A stretch of DNA of 36,447 nt, taken from IMG/VR virus record IMGVR_UViG_3300047157_000035, positions 1 to 36,447 of that record; one strand, 5' to 3'. How positions within the stretch are numbered: the stretch's first letter is position 1; each line of letters begins with the position of its first letter. Shown piece by piece: positions 24,883 through 32,497 of this stretch. Origin of the DNA: a virus. Below the pieces are notes generated by a model. The model ran no database searches and was not told the origin of the DNA. It saw nothing but the letters and a program-made list of their open reading frames with translations. The position numbers and the translations under genes were made by a program.

Positions 24883-24910
24883 ATTATACCATCTCACAAC
24901 AACTTGGCAA
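24883..24910 (-). promoter_or_regulatory. Leftward promoter for candidate small RNA
   Basis: TTGCCA (24905-24910), 16-bp spacer and TATAAT (24883-24888) on the minus strand. It lacks the dyad found in P1-P5, so it would be regulated differently. Confidence 0.6.
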
Positions 24911-25317
24911 GTATCAGGATACGAGAGGTGATATGTCTAGCCGATACATGCTTCACTCAGACCTCTATAAATATTAAAGAGAATCAGCAATCGTATTCCA
25001 TAGCTGTTGATTGATGATAGGTTACTATCGTAGAGTGCAGAAGGCTGAGTACCTATTACAAGGTAGCGATGACTCTAACCTGACTAGCTGTAATGGTGTT
25101 AGGCTCGGATGATACTGCGAAGGCTTTATACCGATGAGAATCTCTAGTTTAGTCTAGGCTATTCTAGGGATTTCTTTACCCGAAACTCCCAGCTCAGGCA
25201 TTACCCGATAAGTTAAAAAGCTCTTTAAAAGGGATTTATCCCTCTGCTTTGTTTAGGAGAGTCTCCGAAGGAGAAGTCAGTACAAGAAAAAAAACAAGTA
25301 CCATACAGTATCTTTAT

Positions 25318-25326
25318 TGATATAAT
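25318..25326 (+). promoter_or_regulatory. Extended -10 promoter for the rightward block
   Basis: TG-A-TATAAT at 25318-25326, with no good -35 at 17 bp. It would start transcripts about 20 nt before the HTH gene ATG at 25353. Its leader has no clear Shine-Dalgarno. The first rightward gene follows directly. Confidence 0.6.
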
Positions 25327-25352
25327 AGAATCTTTTTCAATATATAATTCTT

Positions 25353-25559
25353 ATGAAGAAAGCAATCTATTACCATTCAATTCCAGCAGAAATCAAGAAA
25401 TTAGGCATCACACAGAAAGAATGTGCAGAGTTACTTGGATGTTCTTTATCAGGTCTAACTCATCGTATTGCCGCAAACAAACAACAGCTACATTGGGCAA
25501 TTTATGGAGTCTCAAATTATTTAGGCACAGTAGATAATTTGCAACGTGATGTCGAATGA
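25353..25559 (+). CDS. Small HTH regulator candidate (Cro/CI-like position)
   Basis: 68 aa. KLGITQKECAELLGCSLSGLTHRIA at about residues 15-40 is a helix-turn-helix of the lambda-repressor/Cro type. It is the first gene of the rightward block, divergent from P5, which is the classic place for a regulator that reads operators in the intergenic region. The dyads across P1-P5 are plausible targets. No Shine-Dalgarno is visible before the ATG. DNA-binding is inferred from the HTH. Confidence 0.65.
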   Translation: MKKAIYYHSIPAEIKKLGITQKECAELLGCSLSGLTHRIAANKQQLHWAIYGVSNYLGTVDNLQRDVE

Positions 25560-25710
25560 AGAAGTTGCTGAGACAATTCATAATCTTATGGCATTGCTAA
25601 CCAAGATTGAAGACAAGCAATTAAAATCAGACTTGGAAGACCAAATCATTTCTTTGTGTGACCAGCTTAAATTTACTATGATTATGGATAAGCTTAAAAA
25701 TGAGAAATGA
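25549..25710 (+). CDS. Small helical protein
   Basis: 53 aa from ATG 25549, which overlaps the HTH gene end; the stop overlaps the VRR-NUC start. All-helical with heptad-like spacing (AETIHNLMALLTKIEDKQLKSDLEDQIISL). No family recognised. Coupling on both sides supports it as real. Confidence 0.5.
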   Translation: MSNEEVAETIHNLMALLTKIEDKQLKSDLEDQIISLCDQLKFTMIMDKLKNEK

Positions 25711-26056
25711 TGAACATGAAGTACAAAAAGCTATATGTCAATATTTAGACATCAGGAAGATTTTTTATTTTGCTATACCTAATGGTGGTAAACGCAGTAA
25801 AAGTGAGGCAGGAAAATTTAGAGCTGAAGGTGTAAAAAGTGGCATACCTGATTTATGTTTATTGATGAATGGCATTGCTTTTTTTTTAGAGGTCAAACGT
25901 CCAAAGAATGGCAAAACACCTAAAGGTAGATTGACTGCTAACCAACAAATTATGATAGAAAAATTAGAAGACGCTGGTTCAGACACAGCAGTAGTATATT
26001 CAGTTGCTGATGTCATAGGACAACTTATTGACTGGGGATTTAATGAAACAAAATAG
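25700..26056 (+). CDS. VRR-NUC domain nuclease
   Basis: 118 aa, a stand-alone VRR-NUC protein of usual size. Catalytic features: Glu in HEVQKAICQYL (residue about 7), IPNGGKR near residue 26, GVKSGIPDL with Asp near residue 51, and FFLEVKRP (E-x-K) near residue 63, then TANQQ. These nucleases cut branched or flapped DNA and fit with the neighbouring recombination genes. It overlaps the YbcO-like gene start. Confidence 0.9.
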   Translation: MRNDEHEVQKAICQYLDIRKIFYFAIPNGGKRSKSEAGKFRAEGVKSGIPDLCLLMNGIAFFLEVKRPKNGKTPKGRLTANQQIMIEKLEDAGSDTAVVYSVADVIGQLIDWGFNETK

Positions 26057-26333
26057 AATCACTAAGTCAGCTCGCAATGAAGCATGCACCCTAAAATTAG
26101 ACCGGTGCTTAGGCAAGGGAGAGACCACAGTCTTTGCCCACAAAAATACAGATGGAGTTGGCATTAAAGCAACTGATGAATTAGGTAGAGATATAGGTTT
26201 TTATTCATGTTTCAATTGTCACACCAGTTATGACCAAGGTCATGAGTATTACAGCAAAGAATTTATGGATGAGGTTGTAGAGTTTGCAATACGTGCGACT
26301 GATAAAAAACTGAAAGAAAAAGGTTTAAAGTGA
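26043..26333 (+). CDS. YbcO-like (DUF1364) nuclease
   Basis: 96 aa. Start at ATG 26043, preceded by GGGG at good spacing. RITKSARNEACTLKL, then ETTVFAHKN and YSCFNCHTSYD, match the DUF1364/YbcO pattern, in which Cys and His residues bind metal in a small HNH-like beta-beta-alpha fold. These proteins are found with phage recombination genes. The stop overlaps the next GTG start (GTGA). Confidence 0.85.
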   Translation: MKQNRITKSARNEACTLKLDRCLGKGETTVFAHKNTDGVGIKATDELGRDIGFYSCFNCHTSYDQGHEYYSKEFMDEVVEFAIRATDKKLKEKGLK

Positions 26334-26767
26334 ATACCTTTGAAGAAGACTTAGAAGATGGACACAATGCAGAACAAGATGTCTTAAAATTATTACAGAC
26401 CCAATATCCTAGTGCAGTTATTATTCCGGGTTACTGTAAAGAAATGGATATATACGTACCTGAAAAACACAAACGTTATGAAGTTAAAAAAGATTTTAAG
26501 AGTAAGTACACAGGAAATTTAGTAGTAGAGATTGGAATGTATGGTAAGCCTTCAGCGTTGATGACCAGTAAAGCTGACACATGGGTTTTTGTTACACCAA
26601 ATCAATATGGATTTATAGAGAGAGAAAGAGTTAAAGATTGCATCATAGAAAATAACTTAGAATACAAAACGTTTGTTGGTAATGGTGATACAGTATCTAA
26701 GAATGCTTATCTAATCAAACAAGAATTGCTTTTTAAATATGCTTATAAAATTGTAAACTATGAGTAA
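26330..26767 (+). CDS. PD-(D/E)xK nuclease-like protein
   Basis: 145 aa from GTG 26330. Helical start with Glu (GHNAEQDVLKLL), then EMDIYVPEKHKRYEVKKDFKSK, where the Asp and E-x-K are placed as in the PD-(D/E)xK active site, and VVEIGMYGKPSALMTSKADTWVFVTP, another typical part of this fold. Probably a nuclease working with the VRR-NUC and YbcO-like proteins. Start overlaps the upstream stop. Confidence 0.7.
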   Translation: MNTFEEDLEDGHNAEQDVLKLLQTQYPSAVIIPGYCKEMDIYVPEKHKRYEVKKDFKSKYTGNLVVEIGMYGKPSALMTSKADTWVFVTPNQYGFIERERVKDCIIENNLEYKTFVGNGDTVSKNAYLIKQELLFKYAYKIVNYE

Positions 26768-27200
26768 TAAACTACAAAGAATTTTAAAGAGAGACAAACC
26801 TAAAGCTGATATATTAGAGAACATGACTCGCACTTGGTTTAAAAATTCTGATGCACCTGAAGCTATTGTAACTATTAAACCTAATACCGCATCACGCTCA
26901 GTTAAACAAAACGCATTCTATTGGCGCATAGTTTCTATCATTGCTGATGACACAGGAAACTCACCTGATGCACTCCATACATATTTTAGCAGTCAATTTT
27001 TAGAGCCTTTAATTGAAGAAGTTAACAACAAACCAGTAGTAGTGATAAAATCGACTACAAAGTTAACTGTAAATGAAATGTCAAAGCACTTGTTAAAGGT
27101 TGTAGATTTCGCAGATGACTTAGGAATACGACTTGACTTGCCGGATGATTGGAGAGGTCTAGTAACTGCGGAGGTAGAGAGTGGAGACACAGGAGCTTAA
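26760..27200 (+). CDS. NinB-like recombination protein
   Basis: 146 aa. The family look is in SVKQNAFYWRIVSIIADDTG, DALHTYF, STTKLTVNEMSKHLLKVVDFADDLGI and LPDDW, which parallels NinB (Orf) of lambda-type phages, a protein that binds ssDNA and SSB and assists annealing recombination. The presence of SSB and an annealase candidate in the genome fits this. Overlaps both neighbours. Confidence 0.75.
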   Translation: MSNKLQRILKRDKPKADILENMTRTWFKNSDAPEAIVTIKPNTASRSVKQNAFYWRIVSIIADDTGNSPDALHTYFSSQFLEPLIEEVNNKPVVVIKSTTKLTVNEMSKHLLKVVDFADDLGIRLDLPDDWRGLVTAEVESGDTGA

Positions 27201-27363
27201 AGAATTTCATATAAGAGAGACTGATACATTGCCATACTTGTACATTGCTTTACTAGAGTATTGTTCTGAGCTTACAGGTGAAACGATAAAAGATATAGAT
27301 ACACAAATGGCTTGGACTATACTTGGAGATAATTTTCCTACAGGAGAAAAACTAAATGGCTAA
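27181..27363 (+). CDS. Small hypothetical protein
   Basis: 60 aa from GTG 27181 with AGGTAGAGA upstream. Contains a helical segment (LPYLYIALLEYCSELTGETI) and an acidic C-terminal half. It overlaps the NinB-like gene end and the next start. No family recognised. Confidence 0.5.
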   Translation: METQELKEFHIRETDTLPYLYIALLEYCSELTGETIKDIDTQMAWTILGDNFPTGEKLNG

Positions 27364-27514
27364 GATTGGATTGTATGATAACATTCACGCTAAACGTAAA
27401 AGAATCAAAGCTGGTAGTGGTGAGACAATGAAACGTAAAGGTGCTAAGGGTAGACCAACTGCCATGAACTTTAGACAAGCCGCTAAGACTGCAAAGAACC
27501 GAGGTATTAGATAA
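27356..27514 (+). CDS. Small basic conserved phage protein
   Basis: 52 aa, very basic: GLYDNIHAKRKRIKAGSGETM, then KGAKGRPTAMNFRQAAKTAK. I recognise the G-L-NIHAKRKRI-AGSGE-M pattern from many marine phage genomes, where it is usually found near terminase or head genes with no assigned role. ATG preceded by AGGAG; stop overlaps the next ATG (TAATG). Confidence 0.7.
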   Translation: MAKIGLYDNIHAKRKRIKAGSGETMKRKGAKGRPTAMNFRQAAKTAKNRGIR

Positions 27515-27726
27515 TGGGTGCGCCAGTTAGAAAAGGAGACAATCCAAGGAGAGCGGCTTTCTTACAACGCATGGGAAAGATGAAAGGAGCTGAATATAAA
27601 GATGGTGAAGCAACTCCATTGCTTAAAAGTCTTAGAGCATGGGGAGCTTCAAGTAAAGCTGATGCAGTTGCTAAAGGTAAAGCAATTAGTAAAAGAAATG
27701 CGGCTAAAAAAACTAGGACAGCATAA
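27514..27726 (+). CDS. Small basic protein, related in style to its neighbour
   Basis: 70 aa: GAPVRKGDNPRRAAFLQRMG, then GEATPLLKSLRAWGASSKADA and a Lys/Ala-rich end. The composition and the adjacent basic gene suggest a pair acting on nucleic acid, perhaps condensation or packaging. Start and stop overlap neighbours (TAATG on both sides). Confidence 0.6.
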   Translation: MGAPVRKGDNPRRAAFLQRMGKMKGAEYKDGEATPLLKSLRAWGASSKADAVAKGKAISKRNAAKKTRTA

Positions 27727-28121
27727 TGGCTAGACCCACAATATATACTGAGAAGCTTGAAGATAAAATGCTAGAAGAGATAGCCTCAGGTCGAAGTGTC
27801 ATCAGTTTATGTAGAGAGGAAGACTGGACACCGAATGCAGATACTTGGTATCGCTGGATGTATAAGATAGATGGATTATCCGATAGATACACGCGCGCGA
27901 AGTCAATCAGCTCAGAGTTTCATGCTGACCAAATTTTAGCTATTGCAGATGAAGCAGACAATCAAACATTTCAGGTTGCACGCTTACAGATAGATGCAAG
28001 AAAGTGGGTAGCTAGTAAGCTCGTGCCTAACAAGTATGGAGAGAAGACACAGATAGACCATACAAGCTCTGATGAGACCATGAAGCCAACGACTATTCAA
28101 TTAGTTTCAAAGGCAGACTGA
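27726..28121 (+). CDS. terS: Terminase small subunit (Sf6 gp1-like)
   Basis: 131 aa, usual length. N-terminal HTH-like part (LEEIASGRSVISLCREEDWTP then TWYRWM), a central helix pair with ADEADNQT, and the characteristic C-terminal VARLQIDARKWVASKLVPNKYGEKTQ. TerS recognises the packaging site and feeds DNA to TerL. It lies more than 10 kb from terL in the window and at the opposite end of the rightward block, an uncommon split. The stop overlaps the next ATG. Confidence 0.9.
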   Translation: MARPTIYTEKLEDKMLEEIASGRSVISLCREEDWTPNADTWYRWMYKIDGLSDRYTRAKSISSEFHADQILAIADEADNQTFQVARLQIDARKWVASKLVPNKYGEKTQIDHTSSDETMKPTTIQLVSKAD

Positions 28122-30652
28122 TGGCTGGTCTATTAGATGAAATTAAAGATGGAATAAGTGAAGGCTTAGGTAATCTGTGGGATGGTGTCAGCGATTTTGC
28201 TGGTGGTTTGTTAGAGGTTAGTCCTGAACGCCAAGCTGAAGTAGACAAATACTATGCAGATTTAGACGCTTTAAGACGCACATTACCGCAACACGCTTGG
28301 AGATTTAAAGAACCATCTACTGACCCAAACAAAGCAAAGCGATTTATTGAAAGAATACCTACTGGTCTTGCTGGTGCGATGGATGAAGCACGAACAATAT
28401 TCTCAACACCTCAACACGTGGCAAAAGGTGCAATTGATTTAGGAACTGGTGGTCTGCTTAATTTAGTAGGAGCTGAGACAATTGGAGAGGAACAACGTGC
28501 AGTAGCTGATGCATTTGGTGGTGTGGTTAAAGCTACGTTTGAAGATTGGGATAGCTTTAGCAATGCTGTAGCAAATAACCCTGTAGAAGTATTATCTATC
28601 ATGGCTGGTGGTGGTATGACTACAGCTAAGTTAGCTTCTTTAGCAAACAATACAGCGCTCAAACCAGCTATCAGAAACACACTATATACTTTGTTAGGTG
28701 ATGACCCAGTTGACTCAATAATGACTGGTGTATTTAAGTCTAATCTAAACCCTAACCTATCAAATTTAGGTCAAAGCAAATTACCCATTACTGTTTTCCA
28801 AGGTAACGAAAAGGGTGCAATCTTTACAAAGATGGACATGAACAAGATTGGTACTAACTCAGGCACTAAACGTCAGGGTCATGGTCTATATGTATCAGAG
28901 AACAAAGACACCGGTAAAAACTTTGCTAGATATGATTTTGATATGATGAGAGAAGCAAAACTATTATCTGAGATTGAGACTAACACGCCACTTGAAACTA
29001 GAATATGGGATGACTTAGCAACAGGTGTTTATCCGGACACAATTCGTAAAGAATTAATGAAGGATGTTACTATCAAGAAAGACTCAGCACAAATGGCAGA
29101 AGCAAATAAAATCTTGAGAGAAGTTGAAGAGAGATTTGATACTGCTATGAGCCAACTGTATGAAATAGATTTAAGTGATAAAGCTGTATCTCGAATGATA
29201 CGCAGAGAATTACCATTGACAGGTCAACCGAATAATGTCCAAGCATTGATGCGCCAAAACGGTATGAAAGATACGGATACAGGTGCAGATTTTTATGAAG
29301 CATTAACAGAAGAGTTTGCAGATAAAGTAGGTGGGTTTGGTGCTGAAAAAGCGGCTTCTGCTTATTTATACGAAAACGGTATACCGGGGTCAAAATTTGT
29401 AGATGTTGATGGTAATAACAGAGCTATGTCTGAAGGAAAAGCCGACCCTAAAGCAAACAATTACGTCTTGTATTCTACTGACACCTCAAAGATATTAAAA
29501 AGACAAGACATTCCTATTACTGAAAACACAGGTGACAGAATAGGTATTACATCAACTATTGGTCAAGAAATAGACACAAGATTTGCTACTAGAAAGTCAG
29601 ATAAAGACAGACTTCAGAAAGGTGTTATGGATGTGCAAACTGAATTAGAAGGCACTAACAATATAATTGTCGGTGAGCAAAGTATTGTAAATTCAGAAGG
29701 CTATCCTTTTGTAGGCACTATGTCGGATGGTTCTGCTGGTAGTGGAATAATTACAAGTGTCAATGGCTCTAGTGTTGTAGTTGATGGTAAAGGAGTCAGA
29801 AGAACTGGTGGTCAAGAACATATGCTGATACCTGAAAATGTAGACCGAGGTATCTTGTGGGCGTCTGCTAAAGATGCTGTAGGTAAAATAGCTAAATCAG
29901 CTAATCAAGCAAGACAGTTATACAAGAAAGACCCATTGCTATTACCATTTAGTATGTCACCAACAGGTTCAGACTTTAGTAATCCCATTACCCAAACAAT
30001 GCTTAACTCTGCAATCAATGGCTTAGACGCTAAACAGATTGCTATATTAGATGACCTTATACGAACTACATCAAAAGAAAGTGTTAAGAATTCTAAGGGT
30101 GAATTTTATATACGCTCTATTAATAAAAAGTGGCGTGGTACTAATTCAAAGAATCCATTAGAAGGCACAACAGGTTCTGAAAGAAAAGAGATAGCTCGTA
30201 TCATTGATGTAAACTTTAGAACAAGTAGAGGTACTAGAGGAAGTGTTGACTATGACATAGGTGGTAAATTAGTCAAAGGTCAAAACAATGGTGTAGTGTC
30301 ATATCCTACAGCACGATTAGCAAACGCTGACGAAAAACAATTAAACAAGAAAGAAGGCACACTACAAAATGTTGGGTTACTTAACATGCAAGAATTGATA
30401 GGTAAAGAGAAACCAATAACAGAAGCTTATGACACAGTTATCAAAGGTCAGCCAGTTTCTATGTTGCCTGAGAAAGAACGCAACATTAGTATTCTAGATT
30501 TGTTTGACAATACAAAAGCAGATGGTTCGCCAATGACAGCAGACAACATGACAGATAGTGACTTTAGAAAATTAACTATGCAGAATCCACCTATTGGTTT
30601 AATCACACATGACATATTAATGAACCTAAGCAAAAAGGGATTGTTAGATTAA
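28121..30652 (+). CDS. Large virion protein with ADP-ribosyltransferase-like domain
   Basis: 843 aa. Residues 1-200: helical N terminus with Gly-rich hydrophobic stretches, similar to other ejected internal proteins. Residues about 220-275: ITVFQGNEKGAIFTKMDMNKI, then GTKRQGHGLYVSEN. Residues about 408-466: AYLYENGIPGSKFVDVDG, then NNYVLYSTDTSKIL. These blocks match the phage ART-like pattern (HG-F-KFD--KIG, GHGLYFAE, GIPGIRYLD, NYVVFDD). The first block has FQG where YHG is usual. The C-terminal 350 residues have no recognised fold. Likely ejected into the host; enzymatic activity is unproven. Confidence 0.75.
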   Translation: MAGLLDEIKDGISEGLGNLWDGVSDFAGGLLEVSPERQAEVDKYYADLDALRRTLPQHAWRFKEPSTDPNKAKRFIERIPTGLAGAMDEARTIFSTPQHVAKGAIDLGTGGLLNLVGAETIGEEQRAVADAFGGVVKATFEDWDSFSNAVANNPVEVLSIMAGGGMTTAKLASLANNTALKPAIRNTLYTLLGDDPVDSIMTGVFKSNLNPNLSNLGQSKLPITVFQGNEKGAIFTKMDMNKIGTNSGTKRQGHGLYVSENKDTGKNFARYDFDMMREAKLLSEIETNTPLETRIWDDLATGVYPDTIRKELMKDVTIKKDSAQMAEANKILREVEERFDTAMSQLYEIDLSDKAVSRMIRRELPLTGQPNNVQALMRQNGMKDTDTGADFYEALTEEFADKVGGFGAEKAASAYLYENGIPGSKFVDVDGNNRAMSEGKADPKANNYVLYSTDTSKILKRQDIPITENTGDRIGITSTIGQEIDTRFATRKSDKDRLQKGVMDVQTELEGTNNIIVGEQSIVNSEGYPFVGTMSDGSAGSGIITSVNGSSVVVDGKGVRRTGGQEHMLIPENVDRGILWASAKDAVGKIAKSANQARQLYKKDPLLLPFSMSPTGSDFSNPITQTMLNSAINGLDAKQIAILDDLIRTTSKESVKNSKGEFYIRSINKKWRGTNSKNPLEGTTGSERKEIARIIDVNFRTSRGTRGSVDYDIGGKLVKGQNNGVVSYPTARLANADEKQLNKKEGTLQNVGLLNMQELIGKEKPITEAYDTVIKGQPVSMLPEKERNISILDLFDNTKADGSPMTADNMTDSDFRKLTMQNPPIGLITHDILMNLSKKGLLD

Positions 30653-30681
30653 TTGATTACAAAGAAAAGAAATGATATACT
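30653..30681 (+). promoter_or_regulatory. Rightward sigma70 promoter inside the virion gene block
   Basis: TTGATT (30653-30658), exactly 17 bp, TATACT (30676-30681), with TG one base before the -10. It lies in the only real gap (56 bp) of this region, just upstream of the 30709 gene and its AGGAG site. Unlike P1-P5 it has no dyad at the start site. Confidence 0.75.
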
Positions 30682-30708
30682 TACGCTTAATTAAACAGGA
30701 GACACAGC

Positions 30709-31483
30709 ATGGCGCATGTTAGCGGACATAATCCAAATAGAACCTCGTTTGAGCAAATCCTTGCAGAGTTAACAGAAAAATATAGAGGCTTAACTGGCGG
30801 CGTAATGGATGGTAACAGAGGCATAGATACTCCAGCAGAACGAGAGTTTTTACAAAACGCAATGAATTCCGATGGTTTTGATACTGACGCTGGTTTGATG
30901 GATGCATTAAATAACTATAAAAATACAAACAGTTATACGTTTGATGTAGATGGTAATACAGAAGGTTATACATTTACTGGTGATGGTTTAAGTGATGATG
31001 CAATTCAAAGAATGCGAGACATGCAAGGTATTACTGCTTACGGTCTTGAAGACCCACTTAAACACAATAGGTAATCTAGGAATCGGAGCTAGAGGTTTAG
31101 ACACACCGGCTGAAAGAGAGTTCTTAGCTAATACAATGAACAGAGACCCAGTTTTAATGCCCGGTAGAACACCAACAATACCGGATGTAGTACCGGCTGG
31201 TATGCACCGAATGCCTGATGGCTCACTAATGAATGATTCTGACATGAATTATGCTGGAACTGGAGAGATGAGTCCTAACCCAACTGTTGTAGACCGCAAC
31301 GCATTTAACAGACAATTTGCGGCGCTAACCAACGAAGAAAAATCTAGAGTTGAAATGATGATGTCGCAAATGAATGACCAACAAAAGGCAGACTTTGCGG
31401 CTGGTCTTACTGGAGCGCCATTAAATGGTTACGCTGTTCAGGATGAAAGATATGATTACATGAGACGAGGAGGTCGCTTCTAA
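30709..31483 (+). CDS. Internal virion protein with duplicated motif, one apparent frameshift
   Basis: The open frame from 30709 stops at 31074, but the frame ending at 31483 continues the protein if one A in the run at about 31053-31055 is extra, giving 257 aa. Two copies of one motif are present: RGIDTPAEREFLQNAMN (about residues 41-57) and GARGLDTPAEREFLANTMN (after the frameshift). The same motif is in the 1161 gene. The C-terminal part is helical (LTNEEKSRVEMMMSQMND). Probably a small internal virion protein; the stop overlaps the adaptor start. Confidence 0.65.
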
Positions 31484-32109
31484 TGTCTTTATCTAATTAC
31501 ACAGGACTAAAAGCTTCTATAGCTGACTTCCTAAACAGAGATGACCTTACAGCAGTAATACCTGATTTCATTACATTGGCTGAGGCACAAATAAACAGAG
31601 ACATTAGACACTTTAAGATGGAAGCAAGGTCTAGTGGTCAACAGTCAGCAAACGATGAGTATATGCAAACTCCTGCTGATTGGATAGAAACAATAAGATT
31701 ACATCTCACAGGCACAGGAACTACAGTTGTTAATTTAGTTTCTAGAGATGCTATGGCTGACAAACGTCAAGCTCAGAGTGATGCCACAGGAACACCAATA
31801 ATGTACACACACGCAGATGGACAATTTCAATTGTACCCAACTCCGGGAAACGACACAGATTTTGAGTTGCTTTACTATCAGAAAGTACCATCCCTTAGTA
31901 GTAACTCAGATAATTGGCTTTTGCTAGAAGCACCTGATGTATACCTCTACGGAGCGTTACTACACTCAGCACCGTATTTAGCAGAAGACCAAAGGGTAGC
32001 AGTTTGGGCGCAGATGTATTCTGCCGCAGTTGCTAGATTAAATGAATATTCTGACAATGCACGTTTTAGTGGGTCAGGATTAACACTTAAAGTGAGAGGA
32101 TTAGTATGA
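31483..32109 (+). CDS. Head-tail adaptor protein (SU10 adaptor-like)
   Basis: 208 aa. YTGLKASIADFLNRDDLTAVIPDFITLAEAQINRDIRH is the classic start of phage adaptor proteins; then ADWIETIRL, YTHADGQFQLYPTPG and FELLYYQKVPSL, and a C-terminal helix EAPDVYLYGALLHSAPYLAEDQR. Adaptors form a ring below the portal and connect to the nozzle. It is well placed with an SU10-type capsid. Start overlaps the upstream stop. Confidence 0.88.
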   Translation: MSLSNYTGLKASIADFLNRDDLTAVIPDFITLAEAQINRDIRHFKMEARSSGQQSANDEYMQTPADWIETIRLHLTGTGTTVVNLVSRDAMADKRQAQSDATGTPIMYTHADGQFQLYPTPGNDTDFELLYYQKVPSLSSNSDNWLLLEAPDVYLYGALLHSAPYLAEDQRVAVWAQMYSAAVARLNEYSDNARFSGSGLTLKVRGLV

Positions 32110-32489
32110 GTTTTTCAAACTTCTTAGAAACAGAGATATTAGACCACGTCTTTGCAGGTGCGGCTTACACAGCTCCAACTACAAAATACTTAGCGTTGTT
32201 TACAGCATTAGCAGATGGCGAAGCAGGTTCAGTTACTGAAGTAAGTGGTGGTGGTTATGCACGTCAATCAGTTGCATTTACAACGTCAGGTAACACTACG
32301 TCTAATAACGCGGCAGTAGAATATCCTACAGCTACAGCTAACTATGGAACAGTAACACACGTTGGTGTTTACGATGCTTCATCATCAGGTAACTTAATGG
32401 CTTATGCGGCTTTATCGTCAAATAAGACTATTGAAACTGGTGACGTGTTTCGTGTGCCATCAGGTGACCTAGACATTACACTTAACTAA
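32106..32489 (+). CDS. Small virion/tail structural protein
   Basis: 127 aa. FSNFLETEILDHVFAGAAYTAPTTKYLALFTA is a recurring start of small phage tail proteins (Gp80-like type); the rest is beta-rich (GGGYARQSVAFTT, VTHVGVYDASSSGNLMAYAAL, DVFRVPSGDLDITLN). Probably decorates the tail or neck. Start overlaps the adaptor stop. Confidence 0.75.
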   Translation: MSFSNFLETEILDHVFAGAAYTAPTTKYLALFTALADGEAGSVTEVSGGGYARQSVAFTTSGNTTSNNAAVEYPTATANYGTVTHVGVYDASSSGNLMAYAALSSNKTIETGDVFRVPSGDLDITLN

Positions 32490-32497
32490 TTAAGTAA

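Larger units (their letters stand above)
24710..25317. other. About 600-bp structured noncoding region between divergent blocks
   Basis: No convincing gene on either strand, and the base composition is visibly less AT-rich than the flanks. It contains a candidate small RNA unit (24815-24910, leftward) and further stems: AGAGGT/ACCTCT (24924-24929 with 24961-24966), GATAG/CTATC (25016-25029), TAGAGT/ACTCTA (25031-25036 with 25072-25077) enclosing TACC/GGTA, and a 9-bp stem (25139-25147 with 25164-25172) that has a G-U pair only in the rightward transcript. TTACCCGA is repeated at about 25177 and 25202. Candidate structured RNA, replication origin, or both. Confidence 0.55.

Noticed and set aside
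24933-24977. 14-codon reading frame with an AGAGG-like site upstream
   Set aside because: Too short to support, lies inside a paired region, and the AGAGGT also pairs with ACCTCT downstream.
24710-25350. tRNA, group I intron, or hammerhead ribozyme in the noncoding region
   Set aside because: TTCGAG near 24762 lacks a 5-bp T-stem and a cloverleaf; no group I core pairs were seen; CCGATGAG and CGAAAC resemble hammerhead core parts, but CTGATGA is not intact and no stem III fits.
31040-31075. Programmed frameshift as the main explanation
   Set aside because: No classical -1 slippery heptamer with downstream structure; similar single extra bases occur elsewhere in the window, so sequence error is simpler.
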